NCBI GenBank assembly: GCA_017552435.1
Contig: JAFZPZ010000080.1
Span: forward strand, 1-32,312
Length of the DNA: 32,312 nucleotides
From: Bacteroidaceae bacterium
GTDB taxonomy: Bacteria > Bacteroidota > Bacteroidia > Bacteroidales > Bacteroidaceae
Direction of reading: 5' to 3'
The notes below the pieces were generated by a model. That model searched no databases. It saw only the letters and a list, made by a program, of their open reading frames with translations, and was not told the DNA's origin. The translations under genes and the position numbers were made by a program. Positions 7,879 through 15,740 of this stretch are shown in pieces (within the stretch, counting starts at the first letter, position 1; each line of letters begins with the position of its first letter).

Positions 7879-8613
7879 TCAGTTATTGCATTTGCGATAT
7901 TTCGGGAACATGTCGTAAGTGATGAAAAACATGGCAAAGCTGTAGCTGTCCTTGTTCTTGAACATAGCACTTTTTACGCCGTAGGGGTCATTTAACTGTG
8001 TCCCATACGGGGTGGCATCAAGCTTGTCTGTTGTACTGAAACGCATGGTCCATTCGAAACCAATGTTAACACGCGGCTTGAGTTTGTATTTTACGCCGAT
8101 GCCGACGGGGATATTCATTCCTCCGCATGCATCTGCTCCGCCGCCCATGCCGACAGTAACACCAGCTCCTGCGAGAATGTAGGGTGTTATGCGGCTATTA
8201 CCTTTATAACCAACTCCGGTGCCAAATCCCCAGAAATTCAGCTCGAACTGAAGCCCCAGATCCATCACGTTGCGCGAAAAGTTTATTGCGGTAGGCGTTC
8301 CGCCTTCCGGAGTCTGACTATATGCGTTTACAGGTATAAAGCCACTGCTTTGTCCGTGGATATGCCCGAAAGCTATATTCGCCTTGACTGCCATACGCGC
8401 ATTGAGGATACGGCGTGCCGTGATAGCTCCCATCACACTGAGGTCGCCAAACGGTGTGCTGTTGGCATCGCCCATGTAGAAACAGCCACCAAGTCCCGCA
8501 CCCATGTCCATCTTGTATTCTATCTCTTCTTCCGCATGTATGGCAAGCCCGAAGAGTAGACAGCAGATGATTATTGCTGGGCGAATCCTAATCTGTTCAG
8601 TCTTCCTCGCCAT
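7879..8613 (-). CDS. DUF6089/PorG-like outer-membrane beta-barrel protein
   Basis: A 244-residue protein with a signal peptide (RPAIIICCLLFGLAIHAEE) followed by glycine-rich alternating strands such as GAGLGGCFYMGDANSTPFG, YILAGAGVTVGMGGG and VNIGFEWTMRFSTTDKLD. This resembles the DUF6089/PorG family of small outer-membrane barrels in Bacteroidetes. PorG is a type IX secretion component in Porphyromonas, but no other type IX gene is visible here, so a direct role in that system is only an inference. The start overlaps the end of the DUF6242 gene by 43 bp, and uppS follows after 16 bp. Confidence 0.75.
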   Translation of the reverse strand: MARKTEQIRIRPAIIICCLLFGLAIHAEEEIEYKMDMGAGLGGCFYMGDANSTPFGDLSVMGAITARRILNARMAVKANIAFGHIHGQSSGFIPVNAYSQTPEGGTPTAINFSRNVMDLGLQFELNFWGFGTGVGYKGNSRITPYILAGAGVTVGMGGGADACGGMNIPVGIGVKYKLKPRVNIGFEWTMRFSTTDKLDATPYGTQLNDPYGVKSAMFKNKDSYSFAMFFITYDMFPKYRKCNN

Positions 8614-9956
8614 ACTTGTGCGTTTGTTATAATCCAGATATAGTTGTTCTTGTCAACAGTACTTGCGATGCAGCCTTCGATGCCTTCCAATTCAATTGGT
8701 AGGTGAAGATCGCTGCTGGGTCGCCATGTGATACCGTAGTCTTCACTGATGTACATCAAATCAAGTGCTTTATGTTTATTGTCGGCAGAGGCTCCGCCGA
8801 AAGCGATGCATTTGCCGTCATAAGGCAGTAGATTCAGGAACCCGAGACGGGGACAAGGTATTTTGTTGTCGAAACTGAAGGGGAAATAATACCATTCTGC
8901 ATCCATTTCAAGTTCGCATTGATTCCACATCTTGTTCCAGACGACGTTATTTGGGTAGTCGTTATTTTGTCCGACCATTACTATGCGGGAGTTGCCATTG
9001 GCCTGTTGCATAGTGAGTGCTCTTATCCCGTATGCAGGCAGCGAGTCTGCCTTTGTGTCGAGTTTCTCTTCGTGACTCCAATCTATAGCGTCAGCAGAAC
9101 GTAACAGTTTGTTTTCTGAGATAGCATAGAAATAGTCCGCGGTTTTTTCGACAAGGGTAAGTGCGGCAGTGTGTGGTGATCCTACCTGCTGCCATGTCCT
9201 CGCGTCGGTGGAGGAAAGAATATTGCCCTCACTTGTGCTAAGGTACAGCGTGCCAGCATGCTGATGGAGCGTTTGCAAGTCGGCAGTAAGAGGCAAACCA
9301 GTCGTTGCGCTCTCTTCCCACGAACCTTGTGCCTCTACACCAGATCTCTCGGCAAGAATGATACCAGAAGTCTTTTCCCCAAGCACCATCAGTTTGTTGT
9401 CCAAGATAAAAGCTTTCATGTCAATCATGTCTGAGAGGGGGGCAACTTCGTTTTCGCACATGTCCCAATATAAAGAATCACCCTCTTGCTTATGCACATT
9501 GACTTTAAAGGTATAGATGCGGTGGCTTTGATTGTCATTGCTGACTGTGTATAGCTCCAAGGGCTTTGTGAGGTTGAGACTGTCAGTGGAGTTGTAGGCC
9601 GTCCACCCAGATTCTGAACCCTTTTCACGGTAGGAAACCATGGAACCGTCGAAATTGATTGTTGCGAGAACGGCTGAGAGTTGACTGCCGTAGGGCAGAG
9701 AATCGCGGTTCTCGATAATATTGTTGCGCTGGTCGATGGTCATGGCAAAAGCACTGCCGGAGAAGGTCGTGGAAATCGTGTTGATGATTATTGTCCTGTC
9801 TTTGCGGTCCCGTTTCTCAATGGTGCGCTTTACAGTTCCTAAAGTCACAGACTTAATGTAGCAATAGTCATTGTATGCAGTAGCACCGTCATCTTTGGAA
9901 CATGACAATATCAGAAAAGAAAGTGTCAATAGCAGTAGATGCCAGCGATTTCTCAT
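8571..9956 (-). CDS. DUF6242-type lipoprotein with beta-propeller-like repeats
   Basis: A predicted 461-residue exported lipoprotein. The start chosen gives MRNRWHLLLLTLSFLILSCSKDD, with a lipobox ending in the Cys of LSCS. A longer frame starts at 10010, but its first codon lies upstream of the promoter box at 10000-10007 and can be excluded; an ATG at 9974 remains possible. The N-terminal ~140 residues match what I know as the DUF6242 Bacteroidales domain. The rest has repeated strand and Trp/Ser patterns (STSEGNILSSTDARTWQQ, MYISEDYGITWRP) typical of sialidase/Kelch-like propellers. No function is established. It opens the PorG-like/uppS/bamA operon. Confidence 0.78.
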   Translation of the reverse strand: MRNRWHLLLLTLSFLILSCSKDDGATAYNDYCYIKSVTLGTVKRTIEKRDRKDRTIIINTISTTFSGSAFAMTIDQRNNIIENRDSLPYGSQLSAVLATINFDGSMVSYREKGSESGWTAYNSTDSLNLTKPLELYTVSNDNQSHRIYTFKVNVHKQEGDSLYWDMCENEVAPLSDMIDMKAFILDNKLMVLGEKTSGIILAERSGVEAQGSWEESATTGLPLTADLQTLHQHAGTLYLSTSEGNILSSTDARTWQQVGSPHTAALTLVEKTADYFYAISENKLLRSADAIDWSHEEKLDTKADSLPAYGIRALTMQQANGNSRIVMVGQNNDYPNNVVWNKMWNQCELEMDAEWYYFPFSFDNKIPCPRLGFLNLLPYDGKCIAFGGASADNKHKALDLMYISEDYGITWRPSSDLHLPIELEGIEGCIASTVDKNNYIWIITNAQVWRGRLNRLGFAQQ

Positions 9957-9999
9957 ATTTTTTCGTGCGCGCATAGCGTGTGTATGTGATTTCAATGTG

Positions 10000-10007
10000 C
10001 AAAGATA
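10000..10007 (-). promoter_or_regulatory. promoter -7 box TATCTTTG for the DUF6242/uppS/bamA operon
   Basis: The minus strand reads TATCTTTGC, an exact TAnnTTTG match 44 bases upstream of the chosen DUF6242 start. No clear TTTG -33 element is present. Its position argues against the upstream ATG at 10010. Between here and ribD (10011-10120) there are only degenerate AT-rich repeats. Confidence 0.65.
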
Positions 10008-10120
10008 CAATAAAATTGAGAATTAAGAGTGAAGAATTAAGATTTTAATGGGGAAGCAGTGCATGTTTTAAGTTTAATTAGGGAATTAAGTGTCTCTTAT
10101 AACACTTTATGTCATGTTTT

Positions 10121-11110
10121 TTATAATATATGTCGGTAGTGTTGTATAAATTGTCCGCCATAGTTTTCCTGACTTTTTAGCATCTCGTTTGTAAGCGAAG
10201 GTGCTACGATACCTTGTTTCAGACAGACAGCAGCTATTTCGATATGAGCTTCGTCCCAAAGGTCCTTATCAATAAAGTTTTGGAGTAATTTGGCACCGCC
10301 TTCTATGAGAAGGCTTTGTATGCCGCGTTTGTAGAGGTCGTCTAGAATCTCATCAATGTTTTCCTGGGTATAGATGACAGTCGGCGTGCTACCATCTTTC
10401 AGATGAAGGTGTTTGGGCAGACTATTGTGGCGGTCAATGGTCAGACGTAGTGGATTCGGTCCTTTCCAATATCTGGTTGTAAGGGTAGGATTGTCCATGA
10501 GAGCTGTTGTCGTACCAACAAGAATGGCTTGGTGCTGTGCACGAAGGCGGTGAACAAGTGTCTGTGTCAGAGCGTTCGAAAAATGCATCGGCTCTTCTTC
10601 CGCTCTGCGGAGTCGGTCGATAAAGCCATCCTTGCTTTGCGCCCACTTAAGTGTAATCCATGGTCTGTGCTTTTGGTGGAAGGTGAAGAACCGACGGTTC
10701 AGTTCCCTGCATTCTTGTTCCAGGACACCGACAATGACTTCACAACCAGCGTCTTTTAGCTTTTTGATACCAAGTCCGTTGACCTTGGTAAAGGGGTCTG
10801 TGCAACCCACTACAACACGTGGAATGCCACTTTGAATGATGAGGTCGGTGCAGGGCGGTGTTTTGCCATAATGAGCGCAAGGTTCCAAACTGACATAGAT
10901 AGTACTGCGACTGAGGAGATGTTTCTGCTGTACGCTTGCTATGGCGTTTACTTCGGCATGAGGCCCACCGCAACGGCGGTGATAGCCTTCTCCGATAATG
11001 TGTCCGTCGCATACTACCACAGCTCCTACCATAGGATTGGGTGCTGCGCCGGCTTCTCCGTTTTGTGCAAGCTGGATGCAGCGCTGCATGTATTTTATAT
11101 CATTGACCAT
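10121..11110 (-). CDS. ribD: bifunctional riboflavin deaminase/reductase
   Basis: A 329-residue RibD with an N-terminal cytidine-deaminase-type domain and a C-terminal reductase domain. It deaminates and then reduces the pyrimidine intermediate of riboflavin synthesis. Zinc ligands and catalytic Glu are visible as HAEVNAI (His51, Glu53) and PCAHYGKTPPC (Cys78, Cys87). The reductase half begins at about residue 148 (RPWITLKWAQSKDGFI) and contains LLIEGGAKL. Start codon choice is complicated by a 7-bp repeat that places several ATGs in different frames. The assigned ATG is the last of these, and ATG at codon 8 is an alternative. It diverges from prmC. Confidence 0.94.
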   Translation of the reverse strand: MVNDIKYMQRCIQLAQNGEAGAAPNPMVGAVVVCDGHIIGEGYHRRCGGPHAEVNAIASVQQKHLLSRSTIYVSLEPCAHYGKTPPCTDLIIQSGIPRVVVGCTDPFTKVNGLGIKKLKDAGCEVIVGVLEQECRELNRRFFTFHQKHRPWITLKWAQSKDGFIDRLRRAEEEPMHFSNALTQTLVHRLRAQHQAILVGTTTALMDNPTLTTRYWKGPNPLRLTIDRHNSLPKHLHLKDGSTPTVIYTQENIDEILDDLYKRGIQSLLIEGGAKLLQNFIDKDLWDEAHIEIAAVCLKQGIVAPSLTNEMLKSQENYGGQFIQHYRHIL

Positions 11111-11128
11111 TGAACATTGAGCATTGAA
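11101..11128 (-). repeat. 7-bp tandem repeat x4 at the ribD start
   Basis: Plus-strand units are CATTGAC, CATTGAA, CATTGAG and CATTGAA. On the minus strand this becomes TCAATG-type units 7 bp apart, each with an ATG. Because 7 is not divisible by three, the ATGs fall in successive frames and only one is in frame with ribD. Confidence 0.85.
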
Positions 11129-11174
11129 TCGTAAAAAACTTTAATCTCTAATCCCTATTCTCTAATCTTTTTCG

Positions 11175-11182
11175 TAACTTTG
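11175..11182 (+). promoter_or_regulatory. promoter -7 box TAACTTTG for prmC-recX
   Basis: An exact TAnnTTTG match ends only 8 bases before the prmC ATG at 11191. With the usual 5-8 base distance from box to start site, the mRNA would be leaderless or nearly so. No good -33 TTTG was found. Confidence 0.6.
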
Positions 11183-11190
11183 CCTCGCAA

Positions 11191-12030
11191 ATGGTATACG
11201 AAAGACTTCATCAGTTACAGCAGCGATATGATTATGGCGAAGCGCGAGCACTCTATGAACTCGTCATGCAACGCCGGTTTGGCTTGTCGCGCGCCGATAT
11301 TCTTCTCGGCAAAGATACGATTTTATCGGCAGACGACAAAGCAGAACTACAAATAATTATCGATAGGATTGCGAAAGGAGAACCAGTGCAGTATGTTTTG
11401 GGCAGTGAGGAGTTTTGTGGGCGATTGTTTCTTGTCGGTCCTGGTGTACTTATCCCAAGGCCGGAGACACAACAGTTGGTGCAGTTGGTTCAACAGCATA
11501 TTGCTTCGGGCAGCAACGTGCTTGACGTGGGGACAGGCAGTGGATGCATTGCCATTACGCTAGCCCTTGCAGGCTATCGGTTAACGGCTTCCGACGTTTC
11601 TGAAAAAGCTCTTGACTATGCCCGCAGAAATGCTAGACGACTTGGTGCTGAAGTGGACTTCGTTCAGGAAGACATAACAGCATGCGCCCAGCTTCCCGGT
11701 TCCTGCCCCTCTCAATTTGATGCTATTGTAAGCAATCCTCCCTACGTATGTAGGAAAGAAACTGCGGCGATGGATGAAAATGTTCTCCATTATGAGCCAC
11801 ATCTTGCTCTATTTGTTCCAGATGATGATCCTCTGCTATTCTATCGGGCGATTGCTGACTATGGCCAGTTGCATCTTGTGGACAATGGCTGGCTCTTTTT
11901 TGAAACGAATAGGGCCTTCACCGGGCAGGTAGGAGAACTTCTTCGGCAAAAGGGCTATATGAACATTGTAATAGTAAAGGACCAATATGACAACGAACGG
12001 TTTGTATGCGCTTTAAAAAGTGAAAAGTGA
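11191..12030 (+). CDS. prmC: peptide chain release factor glutamine methyltransferase
   Basis: A 279-residue class I SAM-dependent methyltransferase that methylates the Gln of the GGQ motif in release factors. It has the N-terminal helical domain (1-80), the SAM-binding loop LDVGTGSGCIAI (111-122) and the catalytic SNPPYV motif (Asn182-Pro-Pro-Tyr185). The upstream PGVLIPRPETQQLV segment is also diagnostic of PrmC/HemK. Its last 11 bp overlap recX, so the two are translationally linked. Confidence 0.95.
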   Translation: MVYERLHQLQQRYDYGEARALYELVMQRRFGLSRADILLGKDTILSADDKAELQIIIDRIAKGEPVQYVLGSEEFCGRLFLVGPGVLIPRPETQQLVQLVQQHIASGSNVLDVGTGSGCIAITLALAGYRLTASDVSEKALDYARRNARRLGAEVDFVQEDITACAQLPGSCPSQFDAIVSNPPYVCRKETAAMDENVLHYEPHLALFVPDDDPLLFYRAIADYGQLHLVDNGWLFFETNRAFTGQVGELLRQKGYMNIVIVKDQYDNERFVCALKSEK

Positions 12031-12496
12031 AGAAATAAATAAAGAACAGGCACTTGCACGGGCGGCAAGGCTCTGTAGCGGCAGTGAACACTGCTCCTCT
12101 CAGATAAGAGAAAAACTATTGAATTGGGGTGTGTCTTTAGAGGAATCAGAAGACATCATCAGTTATCTTATTAAGGAGAAATACATCGACGATGTACGTT
12201 TCTGTAGAGCCTATTGTCATGATAAGTTCTACTACAGCCACTGGGGCCGTGTGAAGATAAGGCAGATGCTTCGTCACCTGCATCTGACAGATGCGGAAAT
12301 AGCGGAAGGACTAGAGGTAATACCGGAAGAGGCCTATATGCAGATGATTGCGGATGTCCTCCGCCAGAAAAACCGCACTTTGCGCGACTCTGACTCTTAT
12401 CAACGCAAAGGAAAACTTGTGCGCCATCTCCTCTCCCGCGGCTTTGAGATGGAACTTGCGATTGATGCTGTCGATGATCAGCTTCGGGCAAACTGA
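12020..12496 (+). CDS. recX: regulatory protein RecX
   Basis: A 158-residue all-helical RecX, which binds RecA filaments and modulates recombinase activity. Three tandem three-helix repeats are recognisable from CSGSEHCSSQIREKLLNWG, YIDDVRFCRAYCHDKFYYSHWGRVKIRQ and the terminal LVRHLLSRGFEMELAIDAV. It starts inside the end of prmC (11-bp overlap, different frame). It converges with the GT-C gene, leaving a 22-bp gap without an obvious terminator. Confidence 0.92.
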   Translation: MKSEEINKEQALARAARLCSGSEHCSSQIREKLLNWGVSLEESEDIISYLIKEKYIDDVRFCRAYCHDKFYYSHWGRVKIRQMLRHLHLTDAEIAEGLEVIPEEAYMQMIADVLRQKNRTLRDSDSYQRKGKLVRHLLSRGFEMELAIDAVDDQLRAN

Positions 12497-12518
12497 GTCC
12501 CTGAATATCTGGAGGAAT

Positions 12519-13898
12519 TTAATCTATATTAGAGAAAACTATCGTCACGAACCTTTTATCCCGACAGTCTATACGAACCTGCTTGCGACCTTCTTGAATA
12601 TGTCGGAACAGTTCAGGCTCTTCTCGCTTTATGTATTCCAGTTTAGCGGGATCAATGACATAACAATCGGCATCCATAATAATCTCCCGTAACGGCTCAC
12701 CTTCTTCCATGAAGCCATTGCTCATACCATATCTTTCAAGCATTGGTGCACCGTATCTGTTGATATTTCCAACACAAAGCAATCTTGTTGAGACATACAC
12801 CTTCTTTGTGCCTTCAGGAATGAGGCGTGCTACCTCTGCAGCGACCTCATTGACTACCTTGCGCTCGTTGTGGAAGATGAAATAATAGTCGATGACTGCC
12901 ATGATACACAGCGGAACGATGACTGAGACTTTGAACCACTTCACAAGACGTTCATTTTCTGCCTGCCTACCATATCTGTCAACGAGTATTGTTATCAAAA
13001 GTAAGGCAAACGGCAAAGGCAGTTGGATGTAGTGCAGATAAGGCCTGACGTATGTGGCCAGCATGAAGCCGAGGATGCCGCATGTGCATACAATCAGAAA
13101 CGTATCCTTCAGAAGGCTCTTGAAATGTTTAACAATAAGGAAAACAGCAACAGGCAGAAAAGGTGCCACGAGCAACAGATACCCAGAACCCTCGACTATT
13201 CCCATCATGCCGAACTTCTCGTAGGATGAGCCCGAGAACTTTGCCATATTGGAAAGTGTGACCCCCTGCAGCAATAGTGAACCAACCATGCAGCATGCTG
13301 TGAGGGCAAATCCTGCCAAGAGCACGAACATATGTTTTGCGAGGGCTAACCAGTCCGACCGGAAAGAGAGCACAATCCAGAGCATATTTAGCACAAGGAA
13401 TCCTAGCCCATACTGCTTTGTCCAGAAAGCCAGGAAACTGCAAATGCCCGCTGCCAACACCCCCCAAAGGCTTTTTCTTTGTACGGCAATTAGGCTCAGA
13501 AGTCCCCAGAACATGATGAAAGGCTCGAGCACATAGCACATGCCGTCGAGGAAGAACAAGGATGCCAGATAGAATGCAGTGGAGAAAAGGCACAAGACCT
13601 TGTCCTGCACATTCCTTTGAAGCAGGTAGTAGATGAGTCCTGCGTTGATGAAGCTCATAAAAGTCTCGAAAGCCAGGACTGCTGTGTTGCCAGTTCCAAA
13701 AATGTATCCTGGCAGACAAGCCATATAGAATGATAAGGGAGTGTAGCCGATATGGAAATCCACAAATGGGACCTTCCCCTCCAAAAGCAGGCGCACACAA
13801 CCCATGTAGTAATACACGTCGGGGTTCTCTGCCGAGCAGAATATGGCAAGGGCAAAGGACAGACAGCAAACAAGGAAAAGGAGTTTAACGAGCCGCAT
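12519..13898 (-). CDS. GT-C membrane glycosyltransferase (ArnT/PMT-like)
   Basis: A 459-residue polytopic protein with about ten hydrophobic helices and a soluble C-terminal tail of about 90 residues. The first periplasmic loop has ENPDVYYYMGCVRLLLEG and VDFHIGYTPLSFY, the acidic-residue arrangement of GT-C enzymes that use polyprenyl-phosphate sugars (GT39/GT83-like). The frame is open to 14087, but the ATG at 13898 gives MRLVKLLFLVC, a proper first helix, and overlaps the aminotransferase stop by 14 bp. It is the last gene of the sugar-modification cassette. The predicted role is transfer of the flipped lipid-linked aminosugar to a periplasmic acceptor, by analogy to ArnT. The acceptor is unknown. 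Confidence 0.78.
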   Translation of the reverse strand: MRLVKLLFLVCCLSFALAIFCSAENPDVYYYMGCVRLLLEGKVPFVDFHIGYTPLSFYMACLPGYIFGTGNTAVLAFETFMSFINAGLIYYLLQRNVQDKVLCLFSTAFYLASLFFLDGMCYVLEPFIMFWGLLSLIAVQRKSLWGVLAAGICSFLAFWTKQYGLGFLVLNMLWIVLSFRSDWLALAKHMFVLLAGFALTACCMVGSLLLQGVTLSNMAKFSGSSYEKFGMMGIVEGSGYLLLVAPFLPVAVFLIVKHFKSLLKDTFLIVCTCGILGFMLATYVRPYLHYIQLPLPFALLLITILVDRYGRQAENERLVKWFKVSVIVPLCIMAVIDYYFIFHNERKVVNEVAAEVARLIPEGTKKVYVSTRLLCVGNINRYGAPMLERYGMSNGFMEEGEPLREIIMDADCYVIDPAKLEYIKREEPELFRHIQEGRKQVRIDCRDKRFVTIVFSNID

Positions 13899-15024
13899 AG
13901 TATTCGTCAATGAGGGAAATAATGAGAGCTGTCTGTTCCTCGGTGAGTTCGTAGAACAATGGTAGGCGAACCAGACAATCGGCATACATGTCACAAAGCG
14001 GCAGCTCGCGGACATATTCCCCATAATTCTTGGTATAGTAGTCGCTCTTATGGAGTGATAAGTAGTGGAACGGTGCAACAATGTCATGTTCCTTCAAGAA
14101 GGCAATCAGACCAGACCGCTCCTCTAGATTGCGACAAACGAGGTAAAACAAATGTCCGTTGTTGGTGGCATAGTCGGGAATCTGTGGCAAACGGACTTTA
14201 CCTTCTGCAGCAATGTGTTGCAATCCCTTGTGATACTGCTCCCATATTCTTCTGCGTTTACTCTGGATTATTTCCAAGTTTTCCAGTTGCGCCCATAGAA
14301 AAGCAGCGTTGATTTCGGAGGGGAGGAAACTAGAACCCATGTCCACCCAACCATATTTGTTGACAGCACCCCGGAAAAACTCGGCACGGTTTGTTCCCTT
14401 CTCCCACAGGATTTCGGAGCGTCGGATGAAGCGCTTGTCATTAATGGTAAGCAAACCGCCTTCGCCACCGGCTGTGATGTTCTTCGTCTCATGGAAGGAG
14501 AAAGCAGCGAGATGGCCGATGGACCCAAGCGGGCGCCCCTTGTAGTAACTGTCGATAGCCTGTGCCGCATCCTCGACTACAAGGAGGTTGTGCCTTTCCG
14601 CCACAGCCATGATAGCATCCATGTCGCACGCCACACCGGCATAGTGGACGGGAACAATGACACGGGTACGGGGCGTGATGAGGCTCTCCAGTTTTTCCGC
14701 GTCAATGTTCGGATTGCTTTCCATGGAGTCGGCAAAGATGACCGTAGCACCTTCACGGAGGAATGCCAGAGCGGTTGACACAAAGGTGTAGGACGGTACA
14801 ATGACCTCGTCGCCGGGCTTCAGGTCGCAAAGCATGGCGCACATCTCAAGCGCATCCGTGCCGGAAGTGACAAGCAAGCACTTTTTGAAGCCATATTTTT
14901 CTTCGAAAGCCTGCTGGCACTTCTTCGTAAAGAAGCCATTGCCAGACAGCTTGCCTGTATAGACAGCCTGATACATATAGTGAGCTTCTTTGCCCGTGAG
15001 AAATGGTTTGTTGAAAGGGATTCT
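13885..15024 (-). CDS. rffA: dTDP-4-amino-4,6-dideoxygalactose transaminase family enzyme
   Basis: A PLP-dependent DegT/DnrJ/EryC1 sugar aminotransferase, closest in my reading to WecE/RffA of the enterobacterial common antigen pathway. That enzyme converts dTDP-4-keto-6-deoxyglucose to dTDP-Fuc4N using glutamate. Shared segments are GDEVIVPSYTFVSTA, RVIVPVHYAGVACDMD, VVEDAAQ and FSFHETKNITAGGEGG, with the PLP lysine at about residue 182. The start used gives MRIPFNKPFLTG, matching the family N-terminus; an in-frame ATG at 15048 is an alternative. Length is 379 residues. It is packed between the SMR-type pair and the GT-C gene. Confidence 0.87.
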   Translation of the reverse strand, partial: RIPFNKPFLTGKEAHYMYQAVYTGKLSGNGFFTKKCQQAFEEKYGFKKCLLVTSGTDALEMCAMLCDLKPGDEVIVPSYTFVSTALAFLREGATVIFADSMESNPNIDAEKLESLITPRTRVIVPVHYAGVACDMDAIMAVAERHNLLVVEDAAQAIDSYYKGRPLGSIGHLAAFSFHETKNITAGGEGGLLTINDKRFIRRSEILWEKGTNRAEFFRGAVNKYGWVDMGSSFLPSEINAAFLWAQLENLEIIQSKRRRIWEQYHKGLQHIAAEGKVRLPQIPDYATNNGHLFYLVCRNLEERSGLIAFLKEHDIVAPFHYLSLHKSDYYTKNYGEYVRELPLCDMYADCLVRLPLFYELTEEQTALIISLIDEYYAAR

Positions 15025-15051
15025 CATATTTGGAAATACATTAGCCAAAAT

Positions 15052-15387
15052 TTATGTAAAGAAGATGGTTATTCCCATAAGGATGGTTGCTATCGCACAG
15101 ACTTTCATCCATGTGATTTTTTCATGAAAACAGATATAAGAGAGAAAGGGAACAAATAGGTAGGCTAGAGCTTCGATTATACCGACCGCTTTGATCTGTA
15201 CGCCATGACTCATGCAGAAAATGTTCAGCATCATCGTTAACCCGAGTACCACATAACCTGTGACAACCCAGGGATTGAGATATTGTCTCCACCAGGGCGT
15301 ATAGCTCTTTCTCGCTCCCTGCTTGAGCATCATCTGGCAGCACGAGGCAACAAAGACACTGAAAGCGACAAGAAGATAGTAGTTCAT
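15052..15387 (-). CDS. SMR/EamA-type half-transporter (ArnE-like)
   Basis: A 111-residue protein with four membrane helices, the size of a small-multidrug-resistance family subunit. An early SCCQMMLKQGARK segment and a late GIIEALAYLFVPFLSY-EKIT segment fit the SMR/EamA pattern. It overlaps the preceding 118-residue partner by 4 bp (ATGA), so they are likely translated together as a heterodimer. Given the ArnC-like and GT-C genes around it, the pair probably flips an undecaprenyl-phosphate-linked aminosugar, as ArnE/ArnF do. Confidence 0.78.
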   Translation of the reverse strand: MNYYLLVAFSVFVASCCQMMLKQGARKSYTPWWRQYLNPWVVTGYVVLGLTMMLNIFCMSHGVQIKAVGIIEALAYLFVPFLSYICFHEKITWMKVCAIATILMGITIFFT

Positions 15388-15740
15388 GTTGCAGCCTCCT
15401 TTTTGTCACTCCAGGCATATAGGGTAATGCCGGCAATAATAATGACAGAACCAATAATGTTATGAATTGTGATAGGCTCCCCGAAAATGGAATAGGCAAG
15501 CAGCATTGTCCATACGATGGTCGTTCCTTTCCACATGAAGGCATCCGAGACAGGCATTCTCCGAATAATCTGCTGCCAAAGGATGGCGTAAATACCTATT
15601 ACAAATATAGCTCCGCCCAATAGCAGGATATACTGCCAAGAAAGGAACTCCTGCATGGATGCAAACTTCGTGAATACGCCCGTCAGGGAATAAATTAGGA
15701 AGGATACGAGCAGAAAAATGTAATCAGAGAATCTTTTCAT
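15384..15740 (-). CDS. SMR/EamA-type half-transporter (ArnF-like)
   Basis: A 118-residue four-helix membrane protein, the partner of the next gene. Features include an N-terminal LIYSLTGVFTKFAS segment and the conserved late motif SIFGEPITIHNIIGSVIIIAGI, typical of SMR/EamA transporters. Its start overlaps the epimerase stop by 4 bp, and its stop overlaps the next start by 4 bp. The substrate is inferred only from neighbours: a lipid-linked amino-dideoxy sugar. Confidence 0.78.
   Translation of the reverse strand: MKRFSDYIFLLVSFLIYSLTGVFTKFASMQEFLSWQYILLLGGAIFVIGIYAILWQQIIRRMPVSDAFMWKGTTIVWTMLLAYSIFGEPITIHNIIGSVIIIAGITLYAWSDKKEAAT

Noticed and set aside
13899-14087. Longer GT-C start at 14087
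   Set aside because: It would lie deep in the aminotransferase gene; the ATG at 13898 gives a clean membrane start and a usual short overlap.
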